From Pyxicephalus adspersus (taxonomy: Eukaryota > Chordata > Amphibia > Anura > Pyxicephalidae), in NCBI RefSeq assembly GCF_032062135.1, contig NC_092864.1, positions 20,605,723 to 20,669,722 on the forward strand: a stretch of DNA of 64,000 nt, given 5' to 3'. The translations under genes were made by a program, and so were the position numbers. How positions within the stretch are numbered: the stretch's first letter is position 1; every line of letters begins with the position of its first letter. This document shows positions 1 to 12,303 of this stretch, piece by piece. Below the pieces are notes generated by a model. It saw only the letters and a list, made by a program, of their open reading frames with translations, had not been told where the DNA came from and did no database searches.

Positions 1-2110
1 CACATTATTGTGAACCAACAACCAGTCATTTGTAATGACCAGTGAACCATGTTCATTATAACACAATGTTTGTTGCTATCTTAAGTCTACTATTGCTATA
101 TATACAGTCACATAAGTTTTGCACACTTTGTTGCTTGACAAATCTTGATTGTAGATTTTTTTATTTGTATGAAGAATTACACATACATTAAAATACTCAT
201 CTTGGCCACACTACAAAACCCCTTCTTTCTTTTCTTTACAATTTTAATTCACTTTGCAAAGAGTACCCAATATCATCCAAGAAAATTTAAAGGATTTTTG
301 TTTGTGCACGACTGGATTATTGAACTTGCTGTTTTTTGCCTGGTTTGAATATTGTCAGTGGCATACTGGCTTAGTATAAGAGGGTCCTTTGGGTAATGTA
401 TAACTTTCAATGCCAACAGCTCAACTGTTCCAAAAACTGCCAATGTTGTACATTTGCTTGTTGATAGCAAGTGCATAATTCCAGTAAAACATCAGCATAT
501 AGTATATTGTAGTAGAGTAGAGATTATGGTGTGGTTGCTATGGTGGTATTGGTGGCTCAAACTTAGGTAACCCAAGTCTTGGTTCAAATAAACTCCTGAT
601 ATATAAATCTGACCTTGTTTCGAAGGTAGGAACCAGACAATGCTTCTGCTTTTCATTCTCATTTTTTTAGTGTCTGGTCCAGACAAATCCTCAGATAACC
701 TCTTCATGATATATGAAGTATGACTATTAAATGTACCCTTTCACCTAGATGTTCACTCTGTCTAGCTCATTAGCAAGTTTTTCTTGAGTGCTACCATGAC
801 TGTGAAGAACAGTAATTGCTGTGAGAAATGTTTTATACACCTGGATTTTGTATTATCCTAGTGCATGACAAATATCTTTGCATTTGCTAAGAATACCAGA
901 GCTATCACTATAAGATGAATTTGTTTTAAATCCAGTTAAGCTGTAAAACATTTATTTATTGGCAAATATCTTTGATCTTCAGTTTCATTCTGTCATGCTC
1001 AAAAAGTTTGTGGCTGATAGCTATATTTGGCTCCAAAAATGTATTTAAATGTACAGTATTTACTTGCACCTGTATTTAGTTTTAACCATTCATAGATGTT
1101 TTTCCTTTTGCAATCTTTTTTAAAGCTAGATGAGGCCACTATTTTTAATGTATTTAGAAAAAGGGCTTGTGTAACATTTATTTTATCCATAGCAATATAT
1201 TTCCTATGAATCGTCATTGCATGCTGTCCTAATATTTTGCACATCTTTGGAATGACACATCTTTGCATAGCAATAGCTGTTTTTGCATTTGTGACACATG
1301 ACCTTTACAGAACAGTATTTCCATCTGTATGAGCTCAGAATTTTTATGAACAGTTTATGTATGTATGTATGTAGCTGTGACCATTTAAGAATAAGTGTTC
1401 TCCTACTTTATAGATGTTGTTAGATTCAACCATATGTTTTAATTGCACCCAACCTGTTTCAGCAATCAGTTGAGCTGCTTAAAGTAAGGTAAGTTAATTT
1501 CTGTAATTCATTTCTAATTATTTTGTAAAAAGTATTCTTACAAGAATAATTCCATCAACATAAATAAACACAGAGCTTTTGTCTGGTAGTATCAGATATG
1601 TCATTACATGTTTGTGCATGCTGTACTCGAATTTGCAATCTCCATGTCATTGTCACCATGTGTAAATGACCTTATCTTTCTCTTCAGCCCATAACAGTTA
1701 AATTTACTACTTATCTCACTCTTTTTTTGAGCATTGGAGGTTGAGCACATTGTGTTTTTTTCTGCTCCCCTAAAAAGTCTATGCTGCCCCAATTTAATTC
1801 TGTTTACCTAAGAATTAAATGCTCATAAAAACAAAATCTATACCTCCAGTGATGTTTCTCTTTGCATTAGTGTATGGTAAATGCCTGTTGCCCCTATTAC
1901 ATGCAGTGCCAGATGTATCTGTAATAAATCCAGTGATTCATTATATTACACACAGCATCCTATCCCAGTCTATGACTTGTCTTAACTGATACCCTTTTTC
2001 TACACATTCTATTTTTAACCTCTCTATTACAATCTGTGCTATATACTGTATCTCTCCATTATGGACAGTGGCGCATGCCTACGTGAGCATAATCTATTAC
2101 AGACAATGAC
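1..2110. other. non-coding AT-rich stretch
   Basis: No gene, RNA or defined repeat was seen apart from a short (TATG)n run near 1357-1372. Open frames here lack ATG support and homology that I can recognise. Confidence 0.6.
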
Positions 2111-2335
2111 TCTGATTTATTAAAGCTCTCCAAGGCTGGAAAGGATACACTTTCATCAGTGAAGCTGGGTGATCCAGCAATCCTGGAATGGATTTCATAA
2201 AAGTCATTTGCTATTTGTTAGCAAATATTTGTTTTCAATCCTGGAACAGATCCATTCCAGGATTGCTGGGTCACTCAGCTTGACAGATGAAAGTGTATTC
2301 TCTCAAGCCTTGGAGAGCTTTAAATAAGTCAGGCA
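2111..2335. mobile_element. hairpin MITE, copy A (full length)
   Basis: Two arms of about 85 nt are inverted repeats of each other. The left arm starts TGATTTATTAAAGCTCTCCA and includes GTGATCCAGCAATCCTGG; the right arm returns the complement and ends in GGAGAGCTTT and AAGTCAGGC. The loop contains a smaller hairpin, TTTGCTA-TTTGT-TAGCAAA. It has no coding capacity. Five related copies occur in the window (near 24.1, 41.8, 46.6, 52.4 and 62.0 kb). Confidence 0.85.
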
Positions 2336-2737
2336 CAATGTCTAATTTCTCTCTATTACATACAGTGCCATCTGTATAGTGTTGATTTATTAAGAGCCTA
2401 ATGAATGACTCTATGAGGTGACTCAATGATGCCTTTGATTTAGTCATGTGCATGCAAAGATCCTGCACATAGCTGGGTATTCTTTGTAATACGTGAAAAT
2501 CCACATTGCTGGAAAACATACTATATACTCTATTTGTAAATTAATTCCCCATGCCTTACTACTCAAAATTACAGAGAGCCTCTTTATTACACACAGTAAT
2601 TCTCCCAGTTTCACCCAGTACTATGTACCCCTCACAGAATGTCTCTTTTTTTTTTTCTGCCAGGCCTTTGGAAGATTTGGATACAAAACAAAAAAAAAAA
2701 AACTAAAAATCAAAATGCCCTACTTACCTAAAGCTGA

Positions 2738-2959
2738 AGTTGTGTGAGGTTCCAGTTCACCCTCCGAATTTTCTACCTAGTGGTGTCCACTACCGTTGTG
2801 GTTTTAGCGCAGGAGGACCATTGTCGCTTAGCCTTACACCCAGAAATAGCCGGGTCAGCAGGAATTGCTGTATATTTTGATTATGATAGTTGTAAAAAAA
2901 ATCAACATACAGGATTGGTTACAGAGAGATGGAAGTTTGGTAATATCTGCAAAGGGTAG
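2738..2959 (+). other. small unexplained ORF with a hydrophobic N-terminal stretch, no ATG
   Basis: The frame opens just after a TGA at 2735 and runs to a TAG at 2957. It has no ATG. The predicted peptide has a hydrophobic run (about residues 10-22) ending VVVLAQ, like a secretion signal, and then a Cys-containing hydrophilic part (DHCRLAL ... YFDYDSC ... GNICKG). The segment is richer in CpG and codon-like than its AT-rich flanks. Possible acceptors end at CTACCTAG (2781) and TAGCGCAG (2812). It may be a lone exon, a relic of a retroelement protein or chance. I do not recognise it. Confidence 0.2.
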
Positions 2960-3866
2960 GCTTAACAAAAATGAAAATAATATTTAAAATATCAAGTTCC
3001 TTGTGATAGCTACCCGTGTCAACTTGTGTACTTGCCAATTCCAAATTCAACATACCCTACCTGTTTAATGACTGCTTGGACCTATGACCAGCTCCCCAAC
3101 TAGTTGGTATTGTACCAACATTTGTTAGTAATCTGACACAGCTCCTAAAGCTAGAAATGTAAAATTCAAGCGTAAATCCAAAGTAATTTAATGCCACCAT
3201 TTTAAAATGTCTATTTAAGAAACCGGCACAAATGTGCTAATAATACCTATAATGTAACTGAGAAAATGTGCACCCTTCTATGTTATTATATATTACCAGC
3301 GTCTCTTTTTTTTAAGAACCATCTCTCAGATAATTTCCAAAGTAAAATTCAACCATTATCAGTGCTCATTTAGCACTCATGTTGCGTAGCAAAACAATAT
3401 CATCAAGTGTGCTTTCTCGGCAAGTTTTGGCAACAAGTAATTGACCTGTCAGCTCTTGCTAAGACTCAATTGATTGTTAACAAGCCATGGGGACCGCTCT
3501 TGCCTGGAACAATGTCACCACAGTGCGAGGGAGGATATCTGAGATAAATCTGATAGAAAGATGACTTTCAGCTGTTTTGTGATTTATATTTATCCTTCAC
3601 TGAAAAGCACTGAAGGGCACAGTGGAACCGGCAGAGATCCATTCTTTGTTCACAGACCCAGTGCATAATGGATGCTTGTTTAGTGTGTGAAATGTCACGA
3701 AGCAAAGTTTGGTAAATTAGTCATTACCGGTTTCAATTCTTCTTACATTATACATGTTGAAGTACATGGACAAGTAAAAAGCATGATTAGGCCAATTGTA
3801 GGTGGAATTTTGTGGAGTGAATACCTACATGCAAAGTCCTACATGCAAAGAACTCATATGTCCCAC
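2960..3866. other. non-coding; complex, possibly constrained sequence at 3370-3600
   Basis: 3370-3600 is of higher complexity with no repeat character (for example CAATTGATTGTTAACAAGCC), as seen in conserved non-coding elements. Nothing else was recognised. Confidence 0.35.
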
Positions 3867-4088
3867 TTATTCACCGGCCCTACTGCCTGTGCTGCTGAAT
3901 TTGACATGTTGAGGAAGTAGTCCTGCTAAAGAATATTGTGCACCTGACACATCCTGGTATTTCCATTTCCTTTATACTTATTCACCGGCTCTACTGCCTG
4001 TGCTGCTGTATTTGACATCTTGAGGAAGTAGTCCTGCTAAAGAATATTCTGCATCTGACACATCCTGGTATTTCCCCTTCCTTTATAC
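3867..4088. repeat. two-copy tandem duplication, unit 111 bp
   Basis: The segment starting TTATTCACCGGCCCTACTGC is repeated 111 bp later with about ten substitutions (for example GGCCC/GGCTC, GACATG/GACATC). The modest divergence suggests a fairly old local duplication. No ORF spans both copies. Confidence 0.9.
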
Positions 4089-4297
4089 TGCCTTTACTCT
4101 CTACTATGCTCTGTAGTTCCATCTGCTGACCTCTACGCTCCTAGGACATTGTAAAAGGGTAAAACGATGTCCATTACTTGCTGTCTTTTCTCCTTTCTAT
4201 GATTTCCACACCACTGCTTGGGTACATTAACTGGGCAGGTGAGGATATTTATTGTTACACCCATTGTTCCACTGGCTAAACATGAATGTCTGACTAA

Positions 4298-4628
4298 GGC
4301 TACGTACACATGTGCAATAATTCTTGGCCAATAATCGGCCCAGTGCCGATATTGGACGAGAATCTTGCGTGTTTACATCACTCGTCATCCATCATCCAAA
4401 CGACCGTTCTTGCAGATCCACGGACGATGGACAATGAACGTTCATAATGAAAGTGAAGGGAAGAGAGTGCAGCAGGGTGCCACTCCATCGTTCCACCCCT
4501 CTTCTCTCCATGGAGCAGAACGGCACTGTATGTACAGCACTCGTTCATGCATCGTGCAGTCATTTGTCATTGGAAAGGATCGTGAAAGATCCTTTCAAAC
4601 GTCAAATATTGCACGTGTGTATGTAGCC
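4298..4628. mobile_element. MITE with about 22-bp terminal inverted repeats and TAA flanks (PIF/Harbinger-like)
   Basis: The left end reads GGCTACGTACACATGTGCAA and the right end, reverse complemented, GGCTACATACACACGTGCAA. TAA lies on both sides (4295-4297 and 4629-4631), the target duplication expected for PIF/Harbinger transposons. The interior is GC-richer than its flanks and has no transposase. The superfamily call rests on the TAA only. Confidence 0.7.
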
Positions 4629-5408
4629 TAAATGTTCATTGGGTTTTTGGAGCGTTCTGCAAGATGAGATTGCTTGAAGACAATCTGAATGTGCATGCAA
4701 ATTGTTCTAAAATTTGTGGATATTTTTAAAGAACATGTTATTTAGGAAAGTATAAAAGTATGCATGTGTGAAAGATATAGCCAGCAAGGCAAACTTTGGG
4801 CTACCCTCCTTTTTTTTTTACCAGGCTGACCTCAATAAAAGGAGTCTGAATAACACATTGCTGAATGAGTCAGAACACATTGCTTGACTCTTTCTTTGAA
4901 AATGCCTAGAAGGTCCTATAAAATGACTATTTAAAAAAATATATATTTTATGCAAACAAATGAAAATTAGTTTATAAACATATATGTTTTATAAAATAAA
5001 AAAATCAAACAATACATAGTTCTCCTTTAAATGATGTAATTGCTTGCGGGGAGTCTTGGCACTTACATTTCAGATGAATTGATTCAACGTGAACCTTTCT
5101 TAAAGTAGTCCAATGCCAAAGAGCAAGTATTGACACCTGCATTCCACAAATAGGTCTATTATCTGTATGTTGAAATGTTTGTACAGAACGTCTGAGGTCA
5201 GAAAACAGAAGACGTAACCTCAGCTAGATACGTTTAGATGGAGGTGGATGAATCTATGTTCAGTAATGAAGATCATGATCTTTAAATGGAATGTGTAGGG
5301 TTCTATATGGACTTTCTTCCTTAATTTTCTAAAAACTTCTGCTGAACTGTATCTTTATTTTCTTGATTTGTTTTTGATTTGTGAAATAACAAAAAATACA
5401 TAAATACA

Positions 5409-6523
5409 GTCATGTCTTAAGAAAGTACACGTTTTTTCGGGTTCATTAGTAATTAATTACATTGCTCTTAGCAAATTTTAAAATAAAATCCAACATCAGG
5501 TGTAAAACACACAACAGACTATTATTCTCCAATGTATGAAAAAAGTACACCCCATGAATAAATAACTTGTAGAACCACCTACAGCAATATTGTGAAATAT
5601 TTATTTCTGTATGACTTCTTCCCACTCTTCTTTACAACATTGCTTCAGTTCATGGGGTTTGTGTAAATTTGTTTATGCACAGCTTTCTTAAGGTCCCATC
5701 ACATCATTTCAATTAGGTTGAAGTCTGGACTTTGACTGGGCCATAGCAACGATTTTTTTTTTTTTACAGCTTTCCAAAGGTCCCTCCACAGCATTTTGAT
5801 GGGATTAAGGTCTGGACTGGGCAATTGCAATACCTTGGTTCTTTCATTTTTAACTATTCTGTTGTAGATTTGCTGGTGTGCTTGGGATCATTGTCTGTTG
5901 CATAATCTAACTTCGGCCAACTTAAGCTATTGCACAGATGGCCTCACGTTTGATAATTTGGTATACAGAGGTGTTCAACTGCAAGATGCCAAGTCCTGTC
6001 ACTGAAAAATAAGCCCAAATCATTTCCAGCACTGCGCTTGACAGTTGGTATGGGGTGTTGTGTTTCACTAAACATGGCACTGACTATTAAGGCCAAACAT
6101 GTCCACTTTGCTCTCATCTGTTCAAAGAACATATCACAAAAGTCTTGTGGTTTGTTCAGATACAACTTTGCAAACCTGAGCTGTGCTACCATGTTAATTT
6201 TAAAGAGAAAAGACTCCTGGCAACCCTTCCAAACAAGCCATACTTGTTGAATCATTTCCTAATTGTACTTTCATGAACTTTAACATTTAACATGCTTACC
6301 GAAGCCAGTATGTTCTAACATGTAGCTCTTGAGTTTTTAGCAATAGCATTGCACAGTCTGACCTGAATTGCTAGGACATCGATTCCTGGGAGAATTGGCA
6401 ACTGCCTTGGATGTTTTTCATTTGTGAATAACTTTTTGCTGTAAAATGATGACTTAAAATTGTTTGGAAATGGCAATATAACCTTCCCCAGATTGATGGG
6501 CAGCAATATTTGCTTTGTTCATT
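5409..6523 (-). pseudogene. Tc1/mariner-type transposon, terminal and transposase part (dead)
   Basis: The left end (ACAGTCATGTCTTAAGAAAG followed by TACAC) fits the terminus of a widespread vertebrate Tc1-like element. The body, read on the minus strand, matches the transposase gene of that element, with remnants over about 5650-6510. These include the minus-strand equivalents of TCCAAACAAGCCATACTTGT and AAGTCTTGTGGTTTGTTCAG. Stops and frameshifts break it into short frames, so no functional transposase is made. The element continues at 7777 after an insertion. The match is from memory of the family, not from a search. Confidence 0.75.
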
Positions 6524-7776
6524 GTTGAATTAAAACAAGAGGAAAGAAAACAGGGTTTTTTGTGAGACCAAAAATAATGCTGATTTATATAGAATGAATT
6601 ACATATTGCAGTTACAATTACAAACAATAAGTGATAGTGCAGATTATAGTGGTTGAGACATATAACAGGTATTGTCACAGTTATTTCCAATAGTGTGGTG
6701 TCCTTTCATGTACATAGATTCTGAATGGAATACCAAGCTCAACTAGACATCAAACTCCTAATATTAGCTGGAGTGATAGTTGTATGGAATACGAGGGAGG
6801 TCTCTAATCCCAATACATTTCACCTTTTGGGCTTCCTCAGGGGTATTAGAAAGACCATACAGGTACTACAAAATGAACATATTACAAAATCATAACCAAT
6901 AAAAGGTGATATTTGTAATGAAGATATGTAGTTTGATGTAATGCATATACTAGAATATGATGCAGTTGTATAACTCATATGAATGTTGATAACTTGATAA
7001 AGTCTCTGTTTCAAAAAAAAAATGTTGTTGGTCTTCAAAGTTATTTGTATTCATTGTTATTTATCTGTATCTTAGAAAAAAAATGTTGTTTATCCTAAAA
7101 AAAGTGTTGGGGAAAGAACATATATAGGAAGAAATAATAATTTGACTAATTAGGGTAAAGTTATTCTAGTTATGCCAAATAATTAATTGTGATGGAGTAA
7201 GGAGTACAAAGGAAAAAGTAAAAAGGTGTGTATGTGTGTGTGTNNNNNNNNNNNNNNNNNNNNNNNNNNNNNNNNNNNNNNNNNNNNNNNNNNNNNNNNN
7301 NNNNNNNNNNNNNATCTCATATGTCCTAATTGAAATAAATCAGGGATTAAACGTTGTAATTTGTAGTGAAATCAATCCAAATTGGATTAAGAGTAATCTA
7401 AGGGAGGATCAGGTAGGTTATAGTAAATTGGCAAGAGCTAGTTATGTATACATAAATGAATTGCTAGTTGTTAATAATTAATAGATTAGTGCTAGCGGGT
7501 ATAAACTAAAATAGCAAACTATCATTACAGTTTGCTATTAGATTTAGAAAAATAGCTTGCAAATATGAAGTGAGTGGATTAAATAATCCGTACATACTAT
7601 TAGTTGGTGATATCAAGGGTATATGCCAAACTGTACCCTAAATAACATAACATATAGCTGCTCACTAAGAAACGGAACAGTGGAAATAATGAATTAAATA
7701 ATTTTTATATGCAGAGGCAAAAATGTGTCTGGAAATAGGGTAAATAGTTAATATTAAGTTATTATTTATTTATTGT
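6524..7776. mobile_element. 1.25-kb insertion inside the Tc1 element, contains the assembly gap
   Basis: This block separates two parts of one Tc1 copy. TCATTG occurs at both junctions (about 6519-6524 and 7779-7784), consistent with a target-site duplication. On the minus strand it contains CCTGAGGAAGCCCAAAAGGT followed directly by GAAA (6818-6841), which resembles the hammerhead ribozyme core. No long ORF is present. The retroelement class is unknown; a (TG)n run and an N gap lie inside it. Confidence 0.5.
7244..7313. other. assembly gap (70 N)
   Basis: Seventy undetermined bases follow directly after a (TG)n microsatellite at about 7227-7243, which probably caused the break. The true gap length is unknown. 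Confidence 0.99.
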
Positions 7777-7950
7777 TAGGTCATTGATAATGTTTTTCCT
7801 CCTTTGACTGTGTTAACACACACCTAAATGTCCTAGATCATCAAACTACCACTTTTATATAGGCAATGACACTTACTTATGATTAATGAATCAACTGCAT
7901 ACCCTCTTTATGCCTATAGAAATGGTAAGGGTGTACCTAATATTTGTAAA
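7777..7950 (-). mobile_element. Tc1/mariner-type transposon, second part
   Basis: The sequence GTGTTAACACACACCTAAAT and the later GTAAGGGTGTACCTAAT correspond to the region just upstream of the transposase start in the same Tc1-like family as 5409-6523. Order and orientation agree with one element split by an insertion. Similarity fades after about 7950, and the distal terminal repeat was not found. Confidence 0.65.
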
Positions 7951-9914
7951 ATACATACCATGCATTAATATATTATTCATATGTAGTACTATACAAAGGA
8001 GCAGTTGTGAGTGAAGGCAGACATGTTTTATATACAGGCTGGTTAACAACTTTGGCCCCTTCCATGGATAAAGTGAAAGAGAGAGCATAGCTACCCTACG
8101 AAGGGAAATGTGTTATTCATAAAATTTCCAGGTATAAAAAGGTTATATAGTATATAATATTATATCTTTTTTTTCAAAGGAAGGCCAAGTCATAGAACAT
8201 GTCTCCCCTAGAAGATTTTTTCTCTATATATGCTCTGTCTTCATTTGTAAAACTTTATATTTTCCATCAGTTCCAGTCTGTGATAATGGTAATGGTTCCT
8301 TTGGTAAATTGGATGTTATATGAAATACTTGTAGTTAATTATAATTGTTGAACTCTATTGCAAAATAGATTAATATATTGTTAGAAAAAAAAACATTAAA
8401 AAATAATTCTATACTGTATGTCTATTTGTGTTCCTGTTAAAAAAAAACTGTGTTGCCAATAATTTCAGGTTTTGGGGTTAGGGTTTTTTTCCCTGTGTTT
8501 TAATGTATTTTTTTAACCAATGCAATTAAAATGAACAGTGGACCACAGAAACTAGATTCCTTAAATTGAATCTGGCTACTACAGGCAACAGTCCCCCTAT
8601 TTCTCCAGTGTAATAAGCAAGGACTTTTGTATTCTAGATATCTAAGCAGAGTGAACATTATATTTGTGACATGTCCTTCCTTACCACTTCTTACCCACGA
8701 TAACATTGTGCCAATGTATTCTCCCAATGGCTTATGACATAAAATGAACATGCTGAAGGGTTAGCTCTCTAGCAAGATAAGCTGTCTGTCTTTGAGGAGT
8801 ATTGGCAGCATTACAGCCTATCTTTGGCTCTTGCTGTGAAAGAATGATGCCTTGGTTTACTGGTTTCCTAAAGCTAAGAACATTCTGAAACACTTGCATG
8901 TGAAAGATTGAATACAGACAGAAATTGGAGCTCATTGGCAGCTAAGTGACACTAAGTACATAGAAGGTAAAAGGCTTATACCGATGGAGGTATAAAATCC
9001 TTGAGTGGTCTGTAAGTCAATTCATGTGCATCTTGTGCACGTTCTTTTCTTTCTTAAAAGGCTCCGTTGGTTCTTTCTAGAGAAGTCATTTATATCTAGC
9101 TGTACATACGTGTCACCTTGACATTACCTTTAACCCTTTAGAGTATAATCTTTTGTCTTTTGATTAATAAGGGTTAAATGGAAACATAACTGATGCATAG
9201 ATGACTGGGGAAAATTTTGCAGTGTGTGCATCGTTCAAATGACAATAACCCGCTATTAGTTTGCAAACCTACATTATTTTTATTTTCTTATAAAATATTT
9301 AAAGCTTTTATATGGTACAGTCTTTATTATAAACCATACTCTGTTTTGTTATTATAGGTGGACAAATACACAAATAATTTCTGGATTTGTAAAATTATTG
9401 ATTCTTTTTTTTAACATGGTAATTGTATCTAACAGTTTCAGAATTTACCAGATGGCACTGTGGATACCACTGCAGCCTGAAGGTGGCAGTGTTCATCTGC
9501 TGGCTGGAGGCTTTTATTTATTTTTAATGATGAGGTTATACATAAAACATGTAGAGCAGAGCTATATGGTAAAGTAAGATGTGTATTTCTTCATGTTCTG
9601 TCAATAATTGATTTTATACTATTTGAAAAATATTGCGATCTCTCCATGTCAAGCCCTGTAGTATAGGGTATTGATCAGAAGTCCTGGAATACAACACCAA
9701 ATAACATGTCCTAACATGAGGGATTGATGAATTCACCTGACTCACATCAATATACGGATTGTCAGTAACCGATAGGAGTGAAGGATGATTTTGGAGTGCA
9801 GTCCTAGTTGTTTAGGCTAAATTCTGGTGCTATTAGAGGTGTTTTCTGTGCAGTTCTATTTGTATACATTTTTAATTCAGGAAAATAGTCAGTAAACTTA
9901 GCTTATGTGCTATC
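7951..9914. other. non-coding AT-rich stretch
   Basis: Low-complexity T and A runs occur (around 8165, 8385 and 8440). No gene or repeat family was recognised. Confidence 0.5.
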
Positions 9915-10395
9915 GTTACGGGTTGCCTCTCTGGCAGGTGACACAGGAGTACCTAAGGTACAGAATCTAAATGATTCTTGGTCCTTATTGGCGCACCCCA
10001 CAAGGAGGTCACCAGGTTGCAGCTCCCAGGCTCTCCACAAGGGGTGACTGGGATCAGATGACTTAGTATAGAAATGGCTATAAGGCAGTAACGCAGCAAG
10101 ACAAAGTAAGGGGGAGGTGTGAGTCTGAGGTCAGGGCAGGCGGCAATCACAGGCTAAGTCAAGGTCAAACTGAAGTCAAAATATCCAGAAAATCAGAACC
10201 AACAACACACTGGCAGAAAATTGAAAAATACGTTAAGGATCCGGCAACCTGAGTTTGCAGCTAGGGAGGTTTAAATAGGACTAGCAGCCAATAGCAGCAC
10301 GGGATTGAATTCAGGAAGCAATCTGCTCATTGGCTATGGCACACACTTCAAAATCCCCTTCAGCTCTACACACTCTACTCTTTTCTCACAGGAGT
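9915..10395. repeat. unclassified GC-richer repeat-like segment
   Basis: The segment is GC-richer than its surroundings and includes AGTCAAGGTCAAACTGAAGTC and CAGCCAATAGCAGCACGGGA. It has the texture of a retroelement leader or LTR, but no paired LTR, primer-binding site or ORF was seen. It abuts the LINE remnant that follows. Confidence 0.3.
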
Positions 10396-10404
10396 GAGAA
10401 TCTT

Positions 10405-10985
10405 AAGAGATGGCCTTAAGAGTCAGACTTCATCTGGAATATGCAGTTCAGTTTTGGGCACCAGTTCACAAAAAGGACATTGTGGAATTGGAGAGAGTGC
10501 AGAGAAGGGCATAAATTAATAAAAGGAACGAAGGAGTTCAGCTATGAGGAGAGATTAGCTGAACTGAATCTATTCTCCTATAAGAAGAGGCGTTTGGGGG
10601 GGATATGATCACCCTGTATAAATATGTAATGGGTTCATATAGTGAACTCTCTTATCAATTATTCACCATAAGGTCATTACAAAGGACAAGAGGGCACTCC
10701 TTGTGTCTGGAGGAAAAGAAGTTCAATTTCCACATAAAAAAGCGATTGTTCAAATTAAGGTCTGTCAAAATGTGGAATAGGCTCTCTCAGGAAGTAGTTT
10801 CAGCAAGTAATATAGATTGCTTTAGGACAAAGCTGGATGCTTTTCTAAAAACGCATATTCTAACTGGTTATTAAAGTTTTAAAGTAAAGACATTAGAGAC
10901 TGTTTATCCAGGGAACATCTAATTGCCTAATGGGATCAGGAAGGAATTTCTTCCCGTTGAAGTAAATTTAACCATGTTTTTTTGC
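10405..10985 (+). pseudogene. non-LTR retrotransposon (CR1/Jockey group) ORF2 C-terminal remnant and 3' UTR
   Basis: With frameshifts, translation gives the region that follows the reverse transcriptase domain in CR1/Jockey-group LINEs: [19 protein letters not shown], then YEERLAELNLFS, DMITLYKYVMG and VKMWNRLSQEVV, ending at a stop at 10872. A 3' UTR with GGGATCAGGAAGGAATTTC follows. It is 5' truncated and broken by a stop near 10515, so it is dead. Confidence 0.75.
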
Positions 10986-11963
10986 CTTCCTCTGCATCAA
11001 CAATGTTTATTGGGTTTTTATCTAGGATATGCTTGTTTCCCTAGTGGTTGAAAGTGATGGACTTTTATATATTCTTTCAATCTATTTTTTTTCCTAAATT
11101 CCCAAATTATTCAGATTTAGGCATTAGGCTTGGAACTAGTAACTATGTCATTTTCAATTGCTCCAGGGTTCCCTAATATGTAAATACAGATTCAGCTAAA
11201 CATTTAGAGTTGCCTATCCTTCCTGCACATCCAGACCTAATAATGATCAAGTTAGCAGGTGGGAGTTGAGTCTTAAATATCAACTTCTCAGAGTTTAAAT
11301 TGCACCAACTTTAGGGGATTGGGTGTGGTGGGTGGTGGCGTACTGCAGGAGGATGCTAACAATAGGTTTCATGTCTTTCAAAAGGACTATTTTTGCATTC
11401 ATTCAATGCATACTTTTAATAGGAATAATAAAACTCTATAATCCTGCAAAATGTCAATATGATGAGGAAAGTGTACAGTTTATTATTCGCCATTTACATT
11501 CCATTTGACTCTGCGCTTCAATTAGAATTGTTCCGCTCCAGTTACAGGTCATTACCACTATGACAGAAACTAAGAGTCGAGCTCCAGGTCAAGACCATGG
11601 AAATTTCTGAAATAACCAGCCATCCCACCATCTTAGAAAATTAATTGCCTCTGGCCTGCTTGGAAAATAAATATAATAATCCAGGCTGATAGAAAGTCAA
11701 GCTGTAATTGCAAGCCTCACAAGCCACTTTTTGGCCAATTTTAGAATATTTTCACTATGTGGTAAAAGAAAAGAGCCGAGGAATTTTGCACATCCCCTTT
11801 TTTATTATAATCCTACTGAGCCAGCACAGCAGCAATTTAATTATTCTTATTAATTCTGTTCTTTGAATACCTCTTGTCCACACTTATGTCTCATGTCTCT
11901 AGCAGAGCACTTTAAAGAAGTCTGCACTTGTTATTCTTATTTTACTTTGAACATATTTTTTAC

Positions 11964-11966
<3 letters not shown>
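10986..11966. other. non-coding; complex sequence at 11380-11790
   Basis: About 400 bp of balanced, repeat-free sequence such as TGCGCTTCAATTAGAATTGT lies here. This is the texture of a conserved non-coding element, but conservation cannot be tested from one sequence. Confidence 0.35.
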
Positions 11967-12011
<45 letters not shown>

Positions 12012-12027
12012 TATACACACACACACA
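11967..12027. repeat. (TA)n / (CA)n microsatellite
   Basis: About 18 TA repeats are followed by a mixed (TA)/(CA) run. A simple repeat of this kind is prone to length polymorphism. Confidence 0.97.
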
Positions 12028-12303
12028 TATACCTCTGTAGCTGAAATGATGCACAACAATTGACTTCCTCATCTCGGCTGGATCCTAAGTTTCAGTTTTA
12101 TTAACCACAGCCCCAACTTAATCAGCATCTGTAGTACTGGCCCTTTAGGTAACCTGTAATTCTCTAGGAATCTTTTGTTGTATCATAATTGTTCACCTGT
12201 ATCAAAACATATATAGGTCGTACAAAAACAACATAAAACAACAGTTTTGAAAAAAGTGGCAATGTTGGGTTCAGTGGCAATGCTGGAAATACAGTAAAAA
12301 AAA

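Noticed and set aside
2727..2950. Minus-strand exon between CTTTGCAG and AG|GTAAGTAG
   Set aside because: The splice-like ends look good (donor GTAAGT at about 2730), but all three minus frames between them contain stops.
10605..10874. 89-codon frame as a host gene
   Set aside because: It is the C-terminal end of a CR1/Jockey-group LINE protein, with a stop and a frame break upstream.
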